The notes under the pieces were generated by a model, which saw only the letters and a list, made by a program, of their open reading frames with translations, did not search any database and was not told the origin of the DNA. Positions 1 through 8,865 of a DNA stretch of 54,068 nt are shown in pieces. A program made the translations under genes and the position numbers. Numbering within the stretch: the stretch's first letter is position 1; each line of letters opens with the position of its first letter. The DNA is from Fulvivirga sp. (GTDB taxonomy: Bacteria; Bacteroidota; Bacteroidia; Cytophagales; Cyclobacteriaceae): contig JANQLQ010000203.1 in NCBI GenBank assembly GCA_028280565.1, positions 1 through 54,068 on the forward strand. Direction: 5' to 3'.

Positions 1-38
1 GTACTGCGGTAACACGTGGGAGAGTAGGTCGTTGCCAG
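1..38 (+). rRNA. rrf: 5S ribosomal RNA, 3' end only
   Basis: The first 38 bases carry the conserved 3' part of bacterial 5S rRNA (GGTAACACGTGGGAGAGTAG and the closing GTTGCCAG). The 5' part lies outside the window. A strong hairpin terminator follows within about 12 bases, as expected at the end of an rRNA operon. The exact mature 3' end is approximate. Confidence 0.9.
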
Positions 39-50
39 TTTTTATTCCTA

Positions 51-83
51 AGGGGAGCGTTGCTAAGCAACCTCCCCTTTTTT
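51..83 (+). terminator. Intrinsic terminator of the rRNA operon
   Basis: AGGGGAG (51-57) pairs with CTCCCCT (72-78), and the inner arms GTTGC (59-63) and GCAAC (67-71) extend the stem around a TAA loop. A run of six T follows at 78-83. It sits directly after the 5S rRNA end, so it most likely ends the rRNA transcript. Confidence 0.9.
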
Positions 84-473
84 GATTTATAAGGGATAAG
101 GGAAGTTAGGCTTATATTCTTGAAGGACAAGGTGAAATGTAAACCAGCCTTTTACCCTACAACCAGGACTCGATAACCATTTATCACTTTGTTGTGGTCC
201 AGGGTAGTTTTGGAGAATAAGCTTGGTGTATTTTGGTGCATTTGCGCCTTGGTGACGAAGCTTCCCCGGCCATCAAGCCACTAAAGCTCAAAGAAGGACC
301 TTCTTTACCCGCTAACCTAGTCCTATTTTTAGATCATACTCGCGCCTACACGAACCCTTCAATGCCTGTGAAATAGGCATACTTGCCTACCTTTTTACAA
401 GTACAGGTTACTCCTTATTATTTCTGACATCTCTGGATATTTTTGGTTTACTTTACAACCAGTTCAAAAGAGT
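84..473. other. Intergenic gap after the rRNA operon
   Basis: There is no credible gene in these 390 bases. About half is an inverted copy of dispersed repeat family R1 (160-345). The rest is unassigned; a promoter for the following gene should lie before 474, but I could not define one with confidence. Confidence 0.6.
160..345 (-). repeat. Dispersed repeat R1, copy 1 (inverted)
   Basis: The reverse complement matches the segments at 23819-24003 and 31009-31188 over nearly the whole length. Shared blocks include a TTGGTGCATTTGC-like core, GAAGCTTCCCCGGCC and CACTAAAGC. All three copies are intergenic. The element resembles the widespread CACCAAG/CACAAAG-type bacterial intergenic repeats. Ends are estimated by eye. 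Confidence 0.75.
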
Positions 474-3188
474 ATGAAGCGGACATCTATACTGATTACA
501 ACTCTCATTGTCTTGTCGGCCTTAGGGTATTTGTTATATGACAAATATTACCCTGCTAAAGTAACCAACCTCCTTAGCCTAGTTCCGGGAAATGCATCCT
601 TGGTCTACGAAAACAAAAGGCCCTTTGAAACCTGGGACAAACTCCTCAAGAGTGATCTATGGTCGACATTAGGCCAAATCCCCGCTTTCAATGGCTTACA
701 AAGATCCTTAGAGGAGTTAGACAGTGCCGGTGGTCAAACAGGGCTAGTGGAGAATAGTACAAGTGCCGGTGTCTTATTATCAGTGCATAAGATCAGCAAC
801 ACAAAGTTGGACGCCATTCTTTATCTCGATTTGGGACAGCCGGTAAGCCAAGAAGCGTTCGGTAAGATCCTGGGGGACTTGGAAAAGGAAGGAGAATTAA
901 AAATGGTGAACCGGACCTACCAAGGTTTCCAGATCACAGAACTATTGAAAAAAGAGGAGACCAAAGGGTTTTCCTACATTGTGTATAACAATTTGTTTGT
1001 GGGGAGCTTCACTTCCTTTTTGGTTGAGGATGTAGTCCGTTTGATCAATGCTAAATACCAGGGAGGCTTTTTTGATATTAATGCGCCACTCAACAGTATG
1101 CCTAAACTTGCTAAAGATGATGGCAATGTCTACATTGACTTCAATCAATTCAGTAGCTTGGTCAACGTTTTCAGTGATAGTAACCTTGATATTGCCAGTA
1201 GCTTTGCTCATTCCATGTTTTATGATGTAACCCTCGAAAATGATTTGTCACTTTTCAGTGGGTTTACGCAAACACAGGGACAGGACCTCCTGCATACCTT
1301 TTTAGCTCAACTTCCTCAAAAAAATAATTTCCAATACTATGTCAGCAATAAAGCCAGTCATTTCTACCAACTCGGGTATGCTGATGGGGAGACTTGGCAT
1401 TCCCAGTTAATGGAATATTGGAAGCAGTCACACCCTGCTTTTTTAGAAAGCCGCACGAAGTTTTCCAAAGACCACAATTATGACTTTGATCAAATGTTTG
1501 CATGGCTGGGCACAGGGATCGGGTTGGTAAATATACCCTCTTCTACCAAAGATCCTCATAGGCTGATCATCATTGACACCAAGGATATCACAGAAGCTCT
1601 TAACCAGCTCAACCGGTTTTCCGAAAGCCTTGCTAGACTCCAAAATGATTCGGTTTATGTGGAAGGCTTTGGGGGCCTGACGATCCGTGAATTGAAAGTA
1701 AAGGATTTCCCGATGCAGTCTTTTGGCCCCCTGTTTACAGGGTTTGAAGAAACCTTTTATACCTCTATCGATGAATATATCCTATTGTCAGGGAGCATAC
1801 AGACGATTAAAGAACTCGTGAGTGATATTGAAAATGAAAATACGTTAGGTAGATCCGTGAGTTATAATAAATTCAGTGCCAATACCCTGGAAGAATCAAA
1901 CTTTAAACTGGTTGTCAATACCTCGGGCCTTTGGGAAAATCTCTTGGTGAGTATAAGCCCGGCATGGAGGCCTTTTTTCCAAGAAAGCGCCAAAAAACTC
2001 AAAAGCCTTCGTTATTTGTCCTTTGACTTCAGCGCGTTAGATGATTCGTTCTATTCCAGTTTTGCTGTTCAGTATAATCCCCCGAGCTTTTCGTTGGAGA
2101 AAAAGCTTTTTGAGACCGAAGGTGTAATAGCCCTGGACTTTCCGATCATTACGAAACCCAACGTTGTAAAAAGTCATGTCGATAATAGCAGGGAGGTACT
2201 GTTGCAGGATTCACAGGATTACGTCATGCTCTTGTCGAGTTCAGGTGAAAAGCTTTGGCAAAAGCAACTGGAAGGAGCCATGACCAGCGAGGTAGACCAA
2301 GTGGATTACTATAAAAATGGGAAACTGCAATATTTCTTTGCCACGGAAAAGAGTATTCATATCATAGACCGCTTGGGAAACTATGTAGACGGTTTTCCTC
2401 AGCCGGTAGAATTTAAGATAAAGTATGCCTCGGTCATCGATTATGATAAAAGTAAACGATACCGTTTCATGCTAGCGGATGAGCGTGGTAACTTGTACTT
2501 GTATAACAAAGAAGGGGTGAACTTGGAAGGATGGACCCCCAAGGCACTCCCCGGAAGATTGGCGTTTGAACCGTTTCACTTAAGGGTGAGGGCCAAAGAT
2601 GTGATCATAGCCGTCCAAAACGATGGTACCATCCATGTTATGAATAGAAGAGGCGAAAACATGCCGGGGTTCCCGCTGGAAGTCGCAGGCAGGTTTGAAG
2701 GTAAGGCTTATGTAGAGCTGGGTGCTGACTTGGCAAAAACTACGATCACGATACTTTCTTTGGAAGGCAGGCTGATCCAGTTTAACCTGGCCGGGAATGT
2801 AGTGAGCACAGAACAGCTCTACCGGCCTACACAAGAGTCTGTGTTCAGGCTGATCAACGATGCTCTTGGCAAAACTTATTTGATTGCCCGGCAAGATTTG
2901 AGCAGGCTGGTGTTGATGGATCGGGATAAAACGGAAATGCTGTCCAAAGATTATCTAAGCACGGAAAAGCTCGAGGTTCAATACTACAATTTTTCTAGCG
3001 CTAACCAGGTATACGCAGTTACAGACCGGGTGCAGGGATTCACCTATGTTTATGATACGGATGGTGAACTGATAAGCGCCAGGCCCATTGATAGTGAGCA
3101 AGAAATAGGACTAATGTATTACGACGCACAAAGTAACTACGAGATATTTGCCGTTTCAGGCAACACTTTCAAGAAATTAAGCTTTTAG
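474..3188 (+). CDS. Membrane-anchored protein with DUF3352-like region and C-terminal propeller-like domain
   Basis: The function is not known. The 904-residue protein has one N-terminal hydrophobic segment (about residues 5-23) preceded by MKRT, so it is probably anchored in the inner membrane with a periplasmic body. The first half resembles DUF3352-type proteins (the segment beginning LVPGNASLVYE, then alternating strands and helices). From about residue 555 the sequence shows repeated short strand modules with Gly-Asn/Asp turns such as DRLGNYVDGFP and DERGNLYLYNKEG, as in PQQ/WD-like beta-propellers. The MscS channel gene follows after 3 bases, so the two are probably cotranscribed. That suggests an envelope role, perhaps with the channel, but this is inference. 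Confidence 0.75.
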   Translation: MKRTSILITTLIVLSALGYLLYDKYYPAKVTNLLSLVPGNASLVYENKRPFETWDKLLKSDLWSTLGQIPAFNGLQRSLEELDSAGGQTGLVENSTSAGVLLSVHKISNTKLDAILYLDLGQPVSQEAFGKILGDLEKEGELKMVNRTYQGFQITELLKKEETKGFSYIVYNNLFVGSFTSFLVEDVVRLINAKYQGGFFDINAPLNSMPKLAKDDGNVYIDFNQFSSLVNVFSDSNLDIASSFAHSMFYDVTLENDLSLFSGFTQTQGQDLLHTFLAQLPQKNNFQYYVSNKASHFYQLGYADGETWHSQLMEYWKQSHPAFLESRTKFSKDHNYDFDQMFAWLGTGIGLVNIPSSTKDPHRLIIIDTKDITEALNQLNRFSESLARLQNDSVYVEGFGGLTIRELKVKDFPMQSFGPLFTGFEETFYTSIDEYILLSGSIQTIKELVSDIENENTLGRSVSYNKFSANTLEESNFKLVVNTSGLWENLLVSISPAWRPFFQESAKKLKSLRYLSFDFSALDDSFYSSFAVQYNPPSFSLEKKLFETEGVIALDFPIITKPNVVKSHVDNSREVLLQDSQDYVMLLSSSGEKLWQKQLEGAMTSEVDQVDYYKNGKLQYFFATEKSIHIIDRLGNYVDGFPQPVEFKIKYASVIDYDKSKRYRFMLADERGNLYLYNKEGVNLEGWTPKALPGRLAFEPFHLRVRAKDVIIAVQNDGTIHVMNRRGENMPGFPLEVAGRFEGKAYVELGADLAKTTITILSLEGRLIQFNLAGNVVSTEQLYRPTQESVFRLINDALGKTYLIARQDLSRLVLMDRDKTEMLSKDYLSTEKLEVQYYNFSSANQVYAVTDRVQGFTYVYDTDGELISARPIDSEQEIGLMYYDAQSNYEIFAVSGNTFKKLSF

Positions 3189-3191
3189 CCA

Positions 3192-4808
3192 ATGACCATG
3201 AACAAATATCTTTCACTGATCCTCTTTCTTTTGATAGGGCATCTCACTTCCGGGCAAGTTAGGGATACCCTGGAGTATAGCCTGGCCACGCCATACAATA
3301 CCATTTTAACACATTTGGGCTACTTGCAAGAAGATTCGTATTACCCTTCAATAGCGGCTAAGGTGTTCGACCCTGGCGAGGTCGAAGAAAGCGAGGCGAT
3401 CAAACTGGCCATAAAACTTAAACAGGTCTTGGACGGGCAGGGGATTTTTATAGAAATGGACGATCTCCCGCGGAAAAAAGACTATGTGGACTCCGTCACT
3501 AACCGGTCCCGGTATTACCTGACTAAAAAATACCCGGGGCTTTACCTAGAAAAAAGAGGACAGAGATGGTATTATTCTAGCAGGACGATCAGCAGTATAG
3601 AAGGCTGGCATAAGCAGGTGTACCCGCTGGGCTTGGATAAGCTCTTGGAAGTATTGCCTTCTTTTGGAACCGTCAAGATCATAGGGCTGCATTTATGGCA
3701 ACTACTGGGTATTCTTATTATCACCCTCGCCTCTTTTGTTTTTCATAAGCTTTTTACCCTTTTGTTCGAAAAGCTTATCATCCAGCTCTTGCTAAAGTTT
3801 GGGTATCGCAAATTAGCCAATGAGATCATAGTGCCGGTCGCTAAGCCCATTAGCTTCCTTGTGATCTTCCCGTTACTTATATTGCTAGTTCCCGTGCTGC
3901 AGTTGCCGATTACGATGAATAAGTACGTGATACTAATATTGAAGGCCGTGTGGCCGGTGTTTGCGATTGTATTCTTTTACCGGTTGGTGGATATTTTTAG
4001 CTTTTACTTTGCTAAAATGGCCGAGAAGACAGAGAGTACCCTCGATGATCAGCTGGTCCCCTTGATCCGTAAAGTACTTAAGACCTTCGTTGTCGTAGTG
4101 GGAGGGCTTTTTATTTTAGATAACCTTGAATTTGATATCACGGGCCTAATTGCGGGGATCTCTATCGGGGGTTTGGCATTTGCCTTGGCTGCACAAGATA
4201 CCATCAAAAACTTTTTTGGCTCTTTGATGATCTTTGTTGATCGCCCTTTCCAAGTGGGAGATTGGATCACTTCAGGAGATGTGGACGGTACGGTGGAAGA
4301 GGTCGGCTTCCGGTCTACTCGTATCCGGACGTTTCGAAACTCGGTAATGTACATTCCCAATGGTGTCATTACCAACCGGATGATCGACAACCATGGACTT
4401 CGAAAGTACCGAAGATTTATGACTCGTATTGCACTGACTTACGACACCCCGCCGGAGTTGATAGAAGCTTTCGTGCAAGGGTTAAAAGAATTAGTTAAGG
4501 ATCACCCCAATACCCGGAAAGACTACTACGAGATCCACTTTAATGATATGGGAGACTCTTCACTTGATGTCTTGTTTTACATTTTCTTTAAAGTCCCTTC
4601 ATGGTCGGATGAATTGCAATCCCGGCACGAAGTGTTGCTCGAAATCGTTAAGCTAGCCGATCGGCTTGGGGTGAACTTCGCTTTCCCTACGCAAACCCTG
4701 CACGTGGAGACATTTCCCGAGAAGAAGGGAAATTCCCCCGAGTATGATAAGAATGCCCAGCAGTTGCAAAAAGTGCTCAAGGAATACCGTGCAGAAAAAC
4801 AACAATAA
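3192..4808 (+). CDS. MscS-family mechanosensitive ion channel
   Basis: Small-conductance mechanosensitive channel that would release solutes when membrane tension rises. The 538-residue protein starts with a signal-peptide-like segment ending near TSGQ (residue 22), then a periplasmic stretch of about 130 residues. Several membrane segments follow (about 165-335), then the pore-lining helix with its Gly/Ala pattern GISIGGLAFALAAQ (319-333). The family signature FVDRPFQVGDWI is at 346-358, and a C-terminal beta and alpha/beta cytoplasmic domain follows. It is longer than E. coli MscS (286 residues) because of the extra N-terminal part. An ATG two codons downstream (3198) is an alternative start. 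The gene converges on bioA with only 8 bases between the stop codons. Confidence 0.92.
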   Translation: MTMNKYLSLILFLLIGHLTSGQVRDTLEYSLATPYNTILTHLGYLQEDSYYPSIAAKVFDPGEVEESEAIKLAIKLKQVLDGQGIFIEMDDLPRKKDYVDSVTNRSRYYLTKKYPGLYLEKRGQRWYYSSRTISSIEGWHKQVYPLGLDKLLEVLPSFGTVKIIGLHLWQLLGILIITLASFVFHKLFTLLFEKLIIQLLLKFGYRKLANEIIVPVAKPISFLVIFPLLILLVPVLQLPITMNKYVILILKAVWPVFAIVFFYRLVDIFSFYFAKMAEKTESTLDDQLVPLIRKVLKTFVVVVGGLFILDNLEFDITGLIAGISIGGLAFALAAQDTIKNFFGSLMIFVDRPFQVGDWITSGDVDGTVEEVGFRSTRIRTFRNSVMYIPNGVITNRMIDNHGLRKYRRFMTRIALTYDTPPELIEAFVQGLKELVKDHPNTRKDYYEIHFNDMGDSSLDVLFYIFFKVPSWSDELQSRHEVLLEIVKLADRLGVNFAFPTQTLHVETFPEKKGNSPEYDKNAQQLQKVLKEYRAEKQQ

Positions 4809-4816
4809 ACGTGGCT

Positions 4817-6088
4817 TCAGCAGGTATCCAAGAACTCTTCGATCACGGCATGTACATGCCCTAATTGCTGCGGGTCAATGACATAGGGAGGAAGCACATA
4901 GATCAAATTTCCTAACGGCCTGAGCAAAACGTTTCGTTGCAGGAAGAAGGGGTATAATACATTTCGCATTTCGCTGAAATACGAACTATCCTGGTCCGTT
5001 TTGAACTCCAGCGCCAGGATGGTTCCCAGGCTCCTAATATCATTCAATATCGGCCGCGATTGGTTTTTGACGACAAATTGCGCTTGCATTTCACTGATCC
5101 ATTGAATGGCCTGCTGGCATTCTTTTTTTGACAGTAATTCAAAACTTGCATTGGCCGCTGCACAAGCAATGGGATTTGCCGTGAAGGAATGACCGTGGAG
5201 AAATGCCTTTTTTAACTGGGTAGAACGATAAACTTTCATTACCTCTTCCGTACAAGATGTGACGCCAAGCGCCATCGTACCTCCCGTCAGGCCTTTGGAT
5301 AAGCAAAGAATATCCGGTTTATGGTCTAGGTGCTCGGAAGCGAACCATTTTCCTGTACGCCCAAACCCGGTCATCACTTCATCTGCAATGCACAGCACAT
5401 TATTTTCCTGGCAAATAGAGATCAACTGGTCCAAAAATGGTGCGCTGTAGATCCTCATGCCGGAAGCCCCCTGTACCAAAGGCTCAAAAATAAAGGCAGC
5501 TACATCTCCTTGGCTTACTAAGTCCTTAAACTGGTTTAAAACTTCACCCTCCGTATCCGGGTATGGGAAATCAACATAATCCACATCGAAAAGGAACGGG
5601 ACAAAGGGCGTTGTAAAATCTCCTCTTTCACCCACGGACATGGACCCAAAAGTATCCCCATGGTACCCGCCGTCAAGCGCGATCACCTTTTTTTTAGGGA
5701 TGCCCTGGTTATACCAATATTGGAATGCCATTTTTAAGGCTACCTCAACCGCCGTGCTACCATTATCCGAATAGAATATTTTGGACTGGTTTCCCGGTAG
5801 TACAGATAATAAGTTTTCAGCTAGTTCTATGGCCGGCTGGTGTGTGAACCCCGCAAAGATCACATGCTCTAACTGGTGTGCTTGCTGGCTTACCTTTTCT
5901 GCAATATATGGGTGGCTGTGACCGTGTAGATTCACCCACCACGATGATACGGCATCTATGATCTTGCGGCCGTCTTCTGTATGCAAGTAAACCCCTTCGG
6001 CCTTAGTGACCATTAACGGATCGTCAACGCCTGCCAAGGGGGTAAAGGGGTGCCATATTGAATTCTTATCCTTGGTTATCCAATCCAT
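4817..6088 (-). CDS. bioA: Adenosylmethionine--8-amino-7-oxononanoate aminotransferase
   Basis: PLP enzyme that converts 7-keto-8-aminopelargonate to 7,8-diaminopelargonate, with S-adenosylmethionine as the usual amino donor. The 423 residues match the family length. Visible features are SSWWVNLHGHSHP near the N-terminus, DNGSTAVEVALKMA, the PLP aspartate region CIADEVMTGFGRTG, and the Schiff-base lysine in CLSKGLTGG (about residue 265). It is the last gene of a minus-strand operon bioF-bioD-bioA; its start lies inside the 3' end of bioD (23-base overlap), so translation is probably coupled. bioB, bioC and bioH are not in the window. Confidence 0.96.
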   Translation of the reverse strand: MDWITKDKNSIWHPFTPLAGVDDPLMVTKAEGVYLHTEDGRKIIDAVSSWWVNLHGHSHPYIAEKVSQQAHQLEHVIFAGFTHQPAIELAENLLSVLPGNQSKIFYSDNGSTAVEVALKMAFQYWYNQGIPKKKVIALDGGYHGDTFGSMSVGERGDFTTPFVPFLFDVDYVDFPYPDTEGEVLNQFKDLVSQGDVAAFIFEPLVQGASGMRIYSAPFLDQLISICQENNVLCIADEVMTGFGRTGKWFASEHLDHKPDILCLSKGLTGGTMALGVTSCTEEVMKVYRSTQLKKAFLHGHSFTANPIACAAANASFELLSKKECQQAIQWISEMQAQFVVKNQSRPILNDIRSLGTILALEFKTDQDSSYFSEMRNVLYPFFLQRNVLLRPLGNLIYVLPPYVIDPQQLGHVHAVIEEFLDTC

Positions 6089-6689
6089 TTAAATTTGCCT
6101 TTAGCTGTTCTGCATAATGCTTTACCTGTGAGAAATTCACTTCTTCCAGTTGCGGGATCTTGAGTAAGCAAGGAGCATCGGTATGCCGTGTAATGATCTC
6201 TTCAGTAGCTTCATTCGGGGGACCGTTAAAAATGATCCCTAACAAAGGGTAGCCTCTTTGTTTGATCAATTCCAAGGAGAGCATTGTATGATTAATACTT
6301 CCTAAATAATGATTTGAGACCAGGATGATCTTGGCATTGAACCGGGGCACGAGGTCAATGATAAAATCCTCGTTATTCATAGGTACTAACATACCCCCGG
6401 CTCCTTCGATCACTAAATGATTTTGAGTGGCTGGAAGTGCAAAATCTTCTTTTTGGATCGTGACTCCATCCACTTCAGCGGAATAATGCGGAGAAGCGGG
6501 CGTATTAAGTACATAGCGTTCTTTATGGCAATAAACGGACCCTGCCGTAATTTTTTTAAGTGTTTCCGTATCAGTAGGGTATCCTGCCTGTACCGGTTTC
6601 CAGTATTCTGCGTGTAGCGCCTCGGCCAATATAGCGGACACCACGGTCTTGCCACTGTCTGTTCCAATGGCTGTTACAAAGTAATTCAT
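6066..6689 (-). CDS. bioD: Dethiobiotin synthetase
   Basis: ATP-dependent carboxylase that closes the ureido ring of dethiobiotin from diaminopelargonate and CO2. The 207-residue protein has the P-loop variant GTDSGKT at residues 9-15, the substrate lysine in the following helix region (EYWKPVQAG) and the conserved VIEGAGGMLVPMN segment. It overlaps bioF upstream by 4 bases (ATGA) and bioA downstream by 23 bases, which supports one tightly coupled transcript. It is slightly shorter than the roughly 225 residues of E. coli BioD but has the core motifs. Confidence 0.95.
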   Translation of the reverse strand: MNYFVTAIGTDSGKTVVSAILAEALHAEYWKPVQAGYPTDTETLKKITAGSVYCHKERYVLNTPASPHYSAEVDGVTIQKEDFALPATQNHLVIEGAGGMLVPMNNEDFIIDLVPRFNAKIILVSNHYLGSINHTMLSLELIKQRGYPLLGIIFNGPPNEATEEIITRHTDAPCLLKIPQLEEVNFSQVKHYAEQLKANLNGLDNQG

Positions 6690-7804
6690 AGGACCGCTAA
6701 ACTATCAATCAAAGACGAAATTTCATCATATGTATTGAAACTATGTAAACAGATTCTTATCCTTTCCTTCCCTTCTTTTACCGTAGGGGATAAGATCGGC
6801 CTCGCATCAAACCCTGCTTGATTCAGTTCTTTAGAAACTTGGATCACGCGCTCGTTTCCCGGGATGATCACAGCTTGGATAGGATGGGTGCTTTCCGTAC
6901 ATTCAAACTTGTGCGCGATACGTTGAAATTCTGCCTTAAAATGTGCTACCCTGTCCTGCACCTGTTTTTGAAGTGTTTGATGTGTAGCCAGGTAATCAAA
7001 AGCCTTACGAATAGCAATGTAGGTGTGTGGGGGTGGAGCGGTGCTGTAGATGAACGGGCGAGCAAAATTGACAAGGTAGTCTCTTAAAAGCCGGCTGCCT
7101 GCCACGGCGGCTCCATGAATTCCCATAGCCTTACCAAAAGTGTACACGCGTGCAAAAATGTCATGGTGCAATTCAGTAGACATGGACAGCCCGCCCCCGT
7201 ACTTTCCTAAAACACCCGTGGCATGGGCTTCGTCTATGATCACGTGGACACCGTAAGGCTCCATGGCCTCAAGCAACTGGGCTAAGGGGCACTGGTCCCC
7301 GTCCATGGAATAGACCGACTCCACTGCAACGAAAATGTTGCCCTTGGCAAGCTTTACTTTTTGGGTCAAATCAGTAAGGTCATTGTGCCTGAAACTGTAC
7401 TTAGTGGCCTGGCTAAGACGAATACCATCTTTGATGCAGGCGTGAGATAACTCATCGTAAATGACCGTATCTCCGCGTTGTGGGAGGGTGGAAAAAAGAG
7501 CGAGGTTGGCCATATAACCGCTGTTAAAAACTAGTGTATCCTCCGCGTCGAACAGGTGAGCCAAGTATTTTTCGGTTTTTTCAGCGATATCGCTGTTGCC
7601 GGAAAGTAAGCGTGAACCGGTAGAACCGTTGCGCAATCCCTCGTTAGCTTCACCAATGAGCTTGCCAAGCTCTTCGGTACGGGCCAGTCCCAGGTAATCG
7701 TTAGAGGTAAAATCAATTAAGTCACCTTGTGGGGTGAGTTGTCTGTAGTTTTTATTGTCCTTTCTTTTTTTTAGTGCTGTCGTTATCCTTTCTTCAAGCA
7801 ACAT
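6686..7804 (-). CDS. bioF: 8-amino-7-oxononanoate synthase
   Basis: PLP enzyme of the alpha-oxoamine synthase family that condenses a pimeloyl thioester with L-alanine in the first committed step of biotin ring formation. Of the 372 residues, the recognisable parts are DFTSNDYLGLA near the N-terminus, NSGYMANLALFSTL, the PLP-binding DEAHATGVLG, and the lysine of TFGKAMGIHGAAVAGS (about residue 226). It is the first gene of the bioF-bioD-bioA operon. The start is 56 bases from that of the divergent LpxR-like gene. A close paralogue, 2-amino-3-ketobutyrate CoA ligase, is unlikely given the bioD/bioA context. Confidence 0.94.
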   Translation of the reverse strand: MLLEERITTALKKRKDNKNYRQLTPQGDLIDFTSNDYLGLARTEELGKLIGEANEGLRNGSTGSRLLSGNSDIAEKTEKYLAHLFDAEDTLVFNSGYMANLALFSTLPQRGDTVIYDELSHACIKDGIRLSQATKYSFRHNDLTDLTQKVKLAKGNIFVAVESVYSMDGDQCPLAQLLEAMEPYGVHVIIDEAHATGVLGKYGGGLSMSTELHHDIFARVYTFGKAMGIHGAAVAGSRLLRDYLVNFARPFIYSTAPPPHTYIAIRKAFDYLATHQTLQKQVQDRVAHFKAEFQRIAHKFECTESTHPIQAVIIPGNERVIQVSKELNQAGFDARPILSPTVKEGKERIRICLHSFNTYDEISSLIDSLAVL

Positions 7805-7829
7805 GCCATTTTCTTTTTATATTTAGGCG

Positions 7830-7837
7830 CAAAAATA
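7830..7837 (-). promoter_or_regulatory. Candidate -7 element for the biotin operon
   Basis: On the minus strand this reads TATTTTTG, a perfect match to the Bacteroidota -7 consensus TAnnTTTG. It lies 26 bases before the bioF start codon. No clear TTG-type -33 element is at the expected distance, so the call rests on the -7 match and position only. Confidence 0.35.
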
Positions 7838-7860
7838 AAACTTATCGTCTAGAGTCGAGT

Positions 7861-8862
7861 ATGCCAAGATCAGTGGTTCGAGTGGTGGCAGTCATGGTAT
7901 GTTTAGTCACGTCTCCCCCATTATTTTCACAAAATAAAGCCCAGGTCAGGAAGAGCCATCGCATGGATCGCGAGTTGGAGTTTACCTATGATAACGATGT
8001 TTACCTTCTTACAGACAGGTATTATACTTCGGGCCTTAATGTGGCCTATTCAAAACTGATCCGGCCGGAGAGTAATTTTTACCGGCGATTCAGCAGTAAA
8101 AGATCAGACTCGTCGAAGTTGGTGACCCGATATCATTACGGGCATAGCATTTACACCCCGAATGGGATCAAAAAAAGAGATTTCAATGACTTTGACAGGC
8201 CCTATGCAGGTTGGCATCACCTTCGGTTCGAGGTGATGAATTTCCCAAATGTACATACGGCCAATACCTTCGAATTAGAAGTAGGATTAGTGGGTAGACG
8301 ATCCGGGTTAGGGAACTTTCAAGAGTGGTGGCATAACGCATTCAACATCGTGCAACCCCGTGGATGGCAATATCAAATAAGCTCCGAGCCTATCCTGAAT
8401 TTTTCTTATAACCGTACCCGGAATTGGCGCTTGACCCGGAAGATACAGGTTATGACGAACTCTGGGATGAAAATAGGCAACGGTCAGAACCGGTTGAACC
8501 AAGAGGTGACCCTGCGGTTGGGAAAGTTTAACGCGCTCAATAACAGCTCTATCATGAACAGCCGTGTCTCACATTTTGTCCCCCAGCTAGGAGAGTATCT
8601 TAGCAATGGGGAAGAGGCTTTTGTCTTTTACGGCTTAAATGCCAACTATATTCTCAGTAACATCCTGATCCAAGGGAGCCTATTCAATAATGAAAGCCCC
8701 CATACAGAGGATATCCATAACTTGGTCTTTGTCCAGCGCTGGGGTTTTCTTTACTCCAATTATTATGTCACTTTTTATTTTACATATTACCGGTTGGGTA
8801 AGGAAGTAGTTGGAGGGCGCAGCCATCGCTACATTAATCTCAACCTGGCGTTCCGGTTTTGA
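7861..8862 (+). CDS. LpxR-family outer-membrane lipid A deacylase
   Basis: Probable outer-membrane beta-barrel esterase of the LpxR/DUF2219 family, which removes the 3'-acyloxyacyl chain of lipid A. I chose the ATG at 7861 (333 residues) because it gives a clean signal peptide ending LFSQ; a longer frame opening at 7774 would run into bioF. The family pattern FTYDNDVYLLTDRYYTSG is at about residues 40-58, including the Asn-Asp pair that is part of the LpxR active site, followed by HYGHSIYTPN. Alternating amphipathic strands and a C-terminal Phe (LNLAFRF) fit a barrel. The substrate is inferred from the family. Confidence 0.85.
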   Translation: MPRSVVRVVAVMVCLVTSPPLFSQNKAQVRKSHRMDRELEFTYDNDVYLLTDRYYTSGLNVAYSKLIRPESNFYRRFSSKRSDSSKLVTRYHYGHSIYTPNGIKKRDFNDFDRPYAGWHHLRFEVMNFPNVHTANTFELEVGLVGRRSGLGNFQEWWHNAFNIVQPRGWQYQISSEPILNFSYNRTRNWRLTRKIQVMTNSGMKIGNGQNRLNQEVTLRLGKFNALNNSSIMNSRVSHFVPQLGEYLSNGEEAFVFYGLNANYILSNILIQGSLFNNESPHTEDIHNLVFVQRWGFLYSNYYVTFYFTYYRLGKEVVGGRSHRYINLNLAFRF

Positions 8863-8865
8863 GCG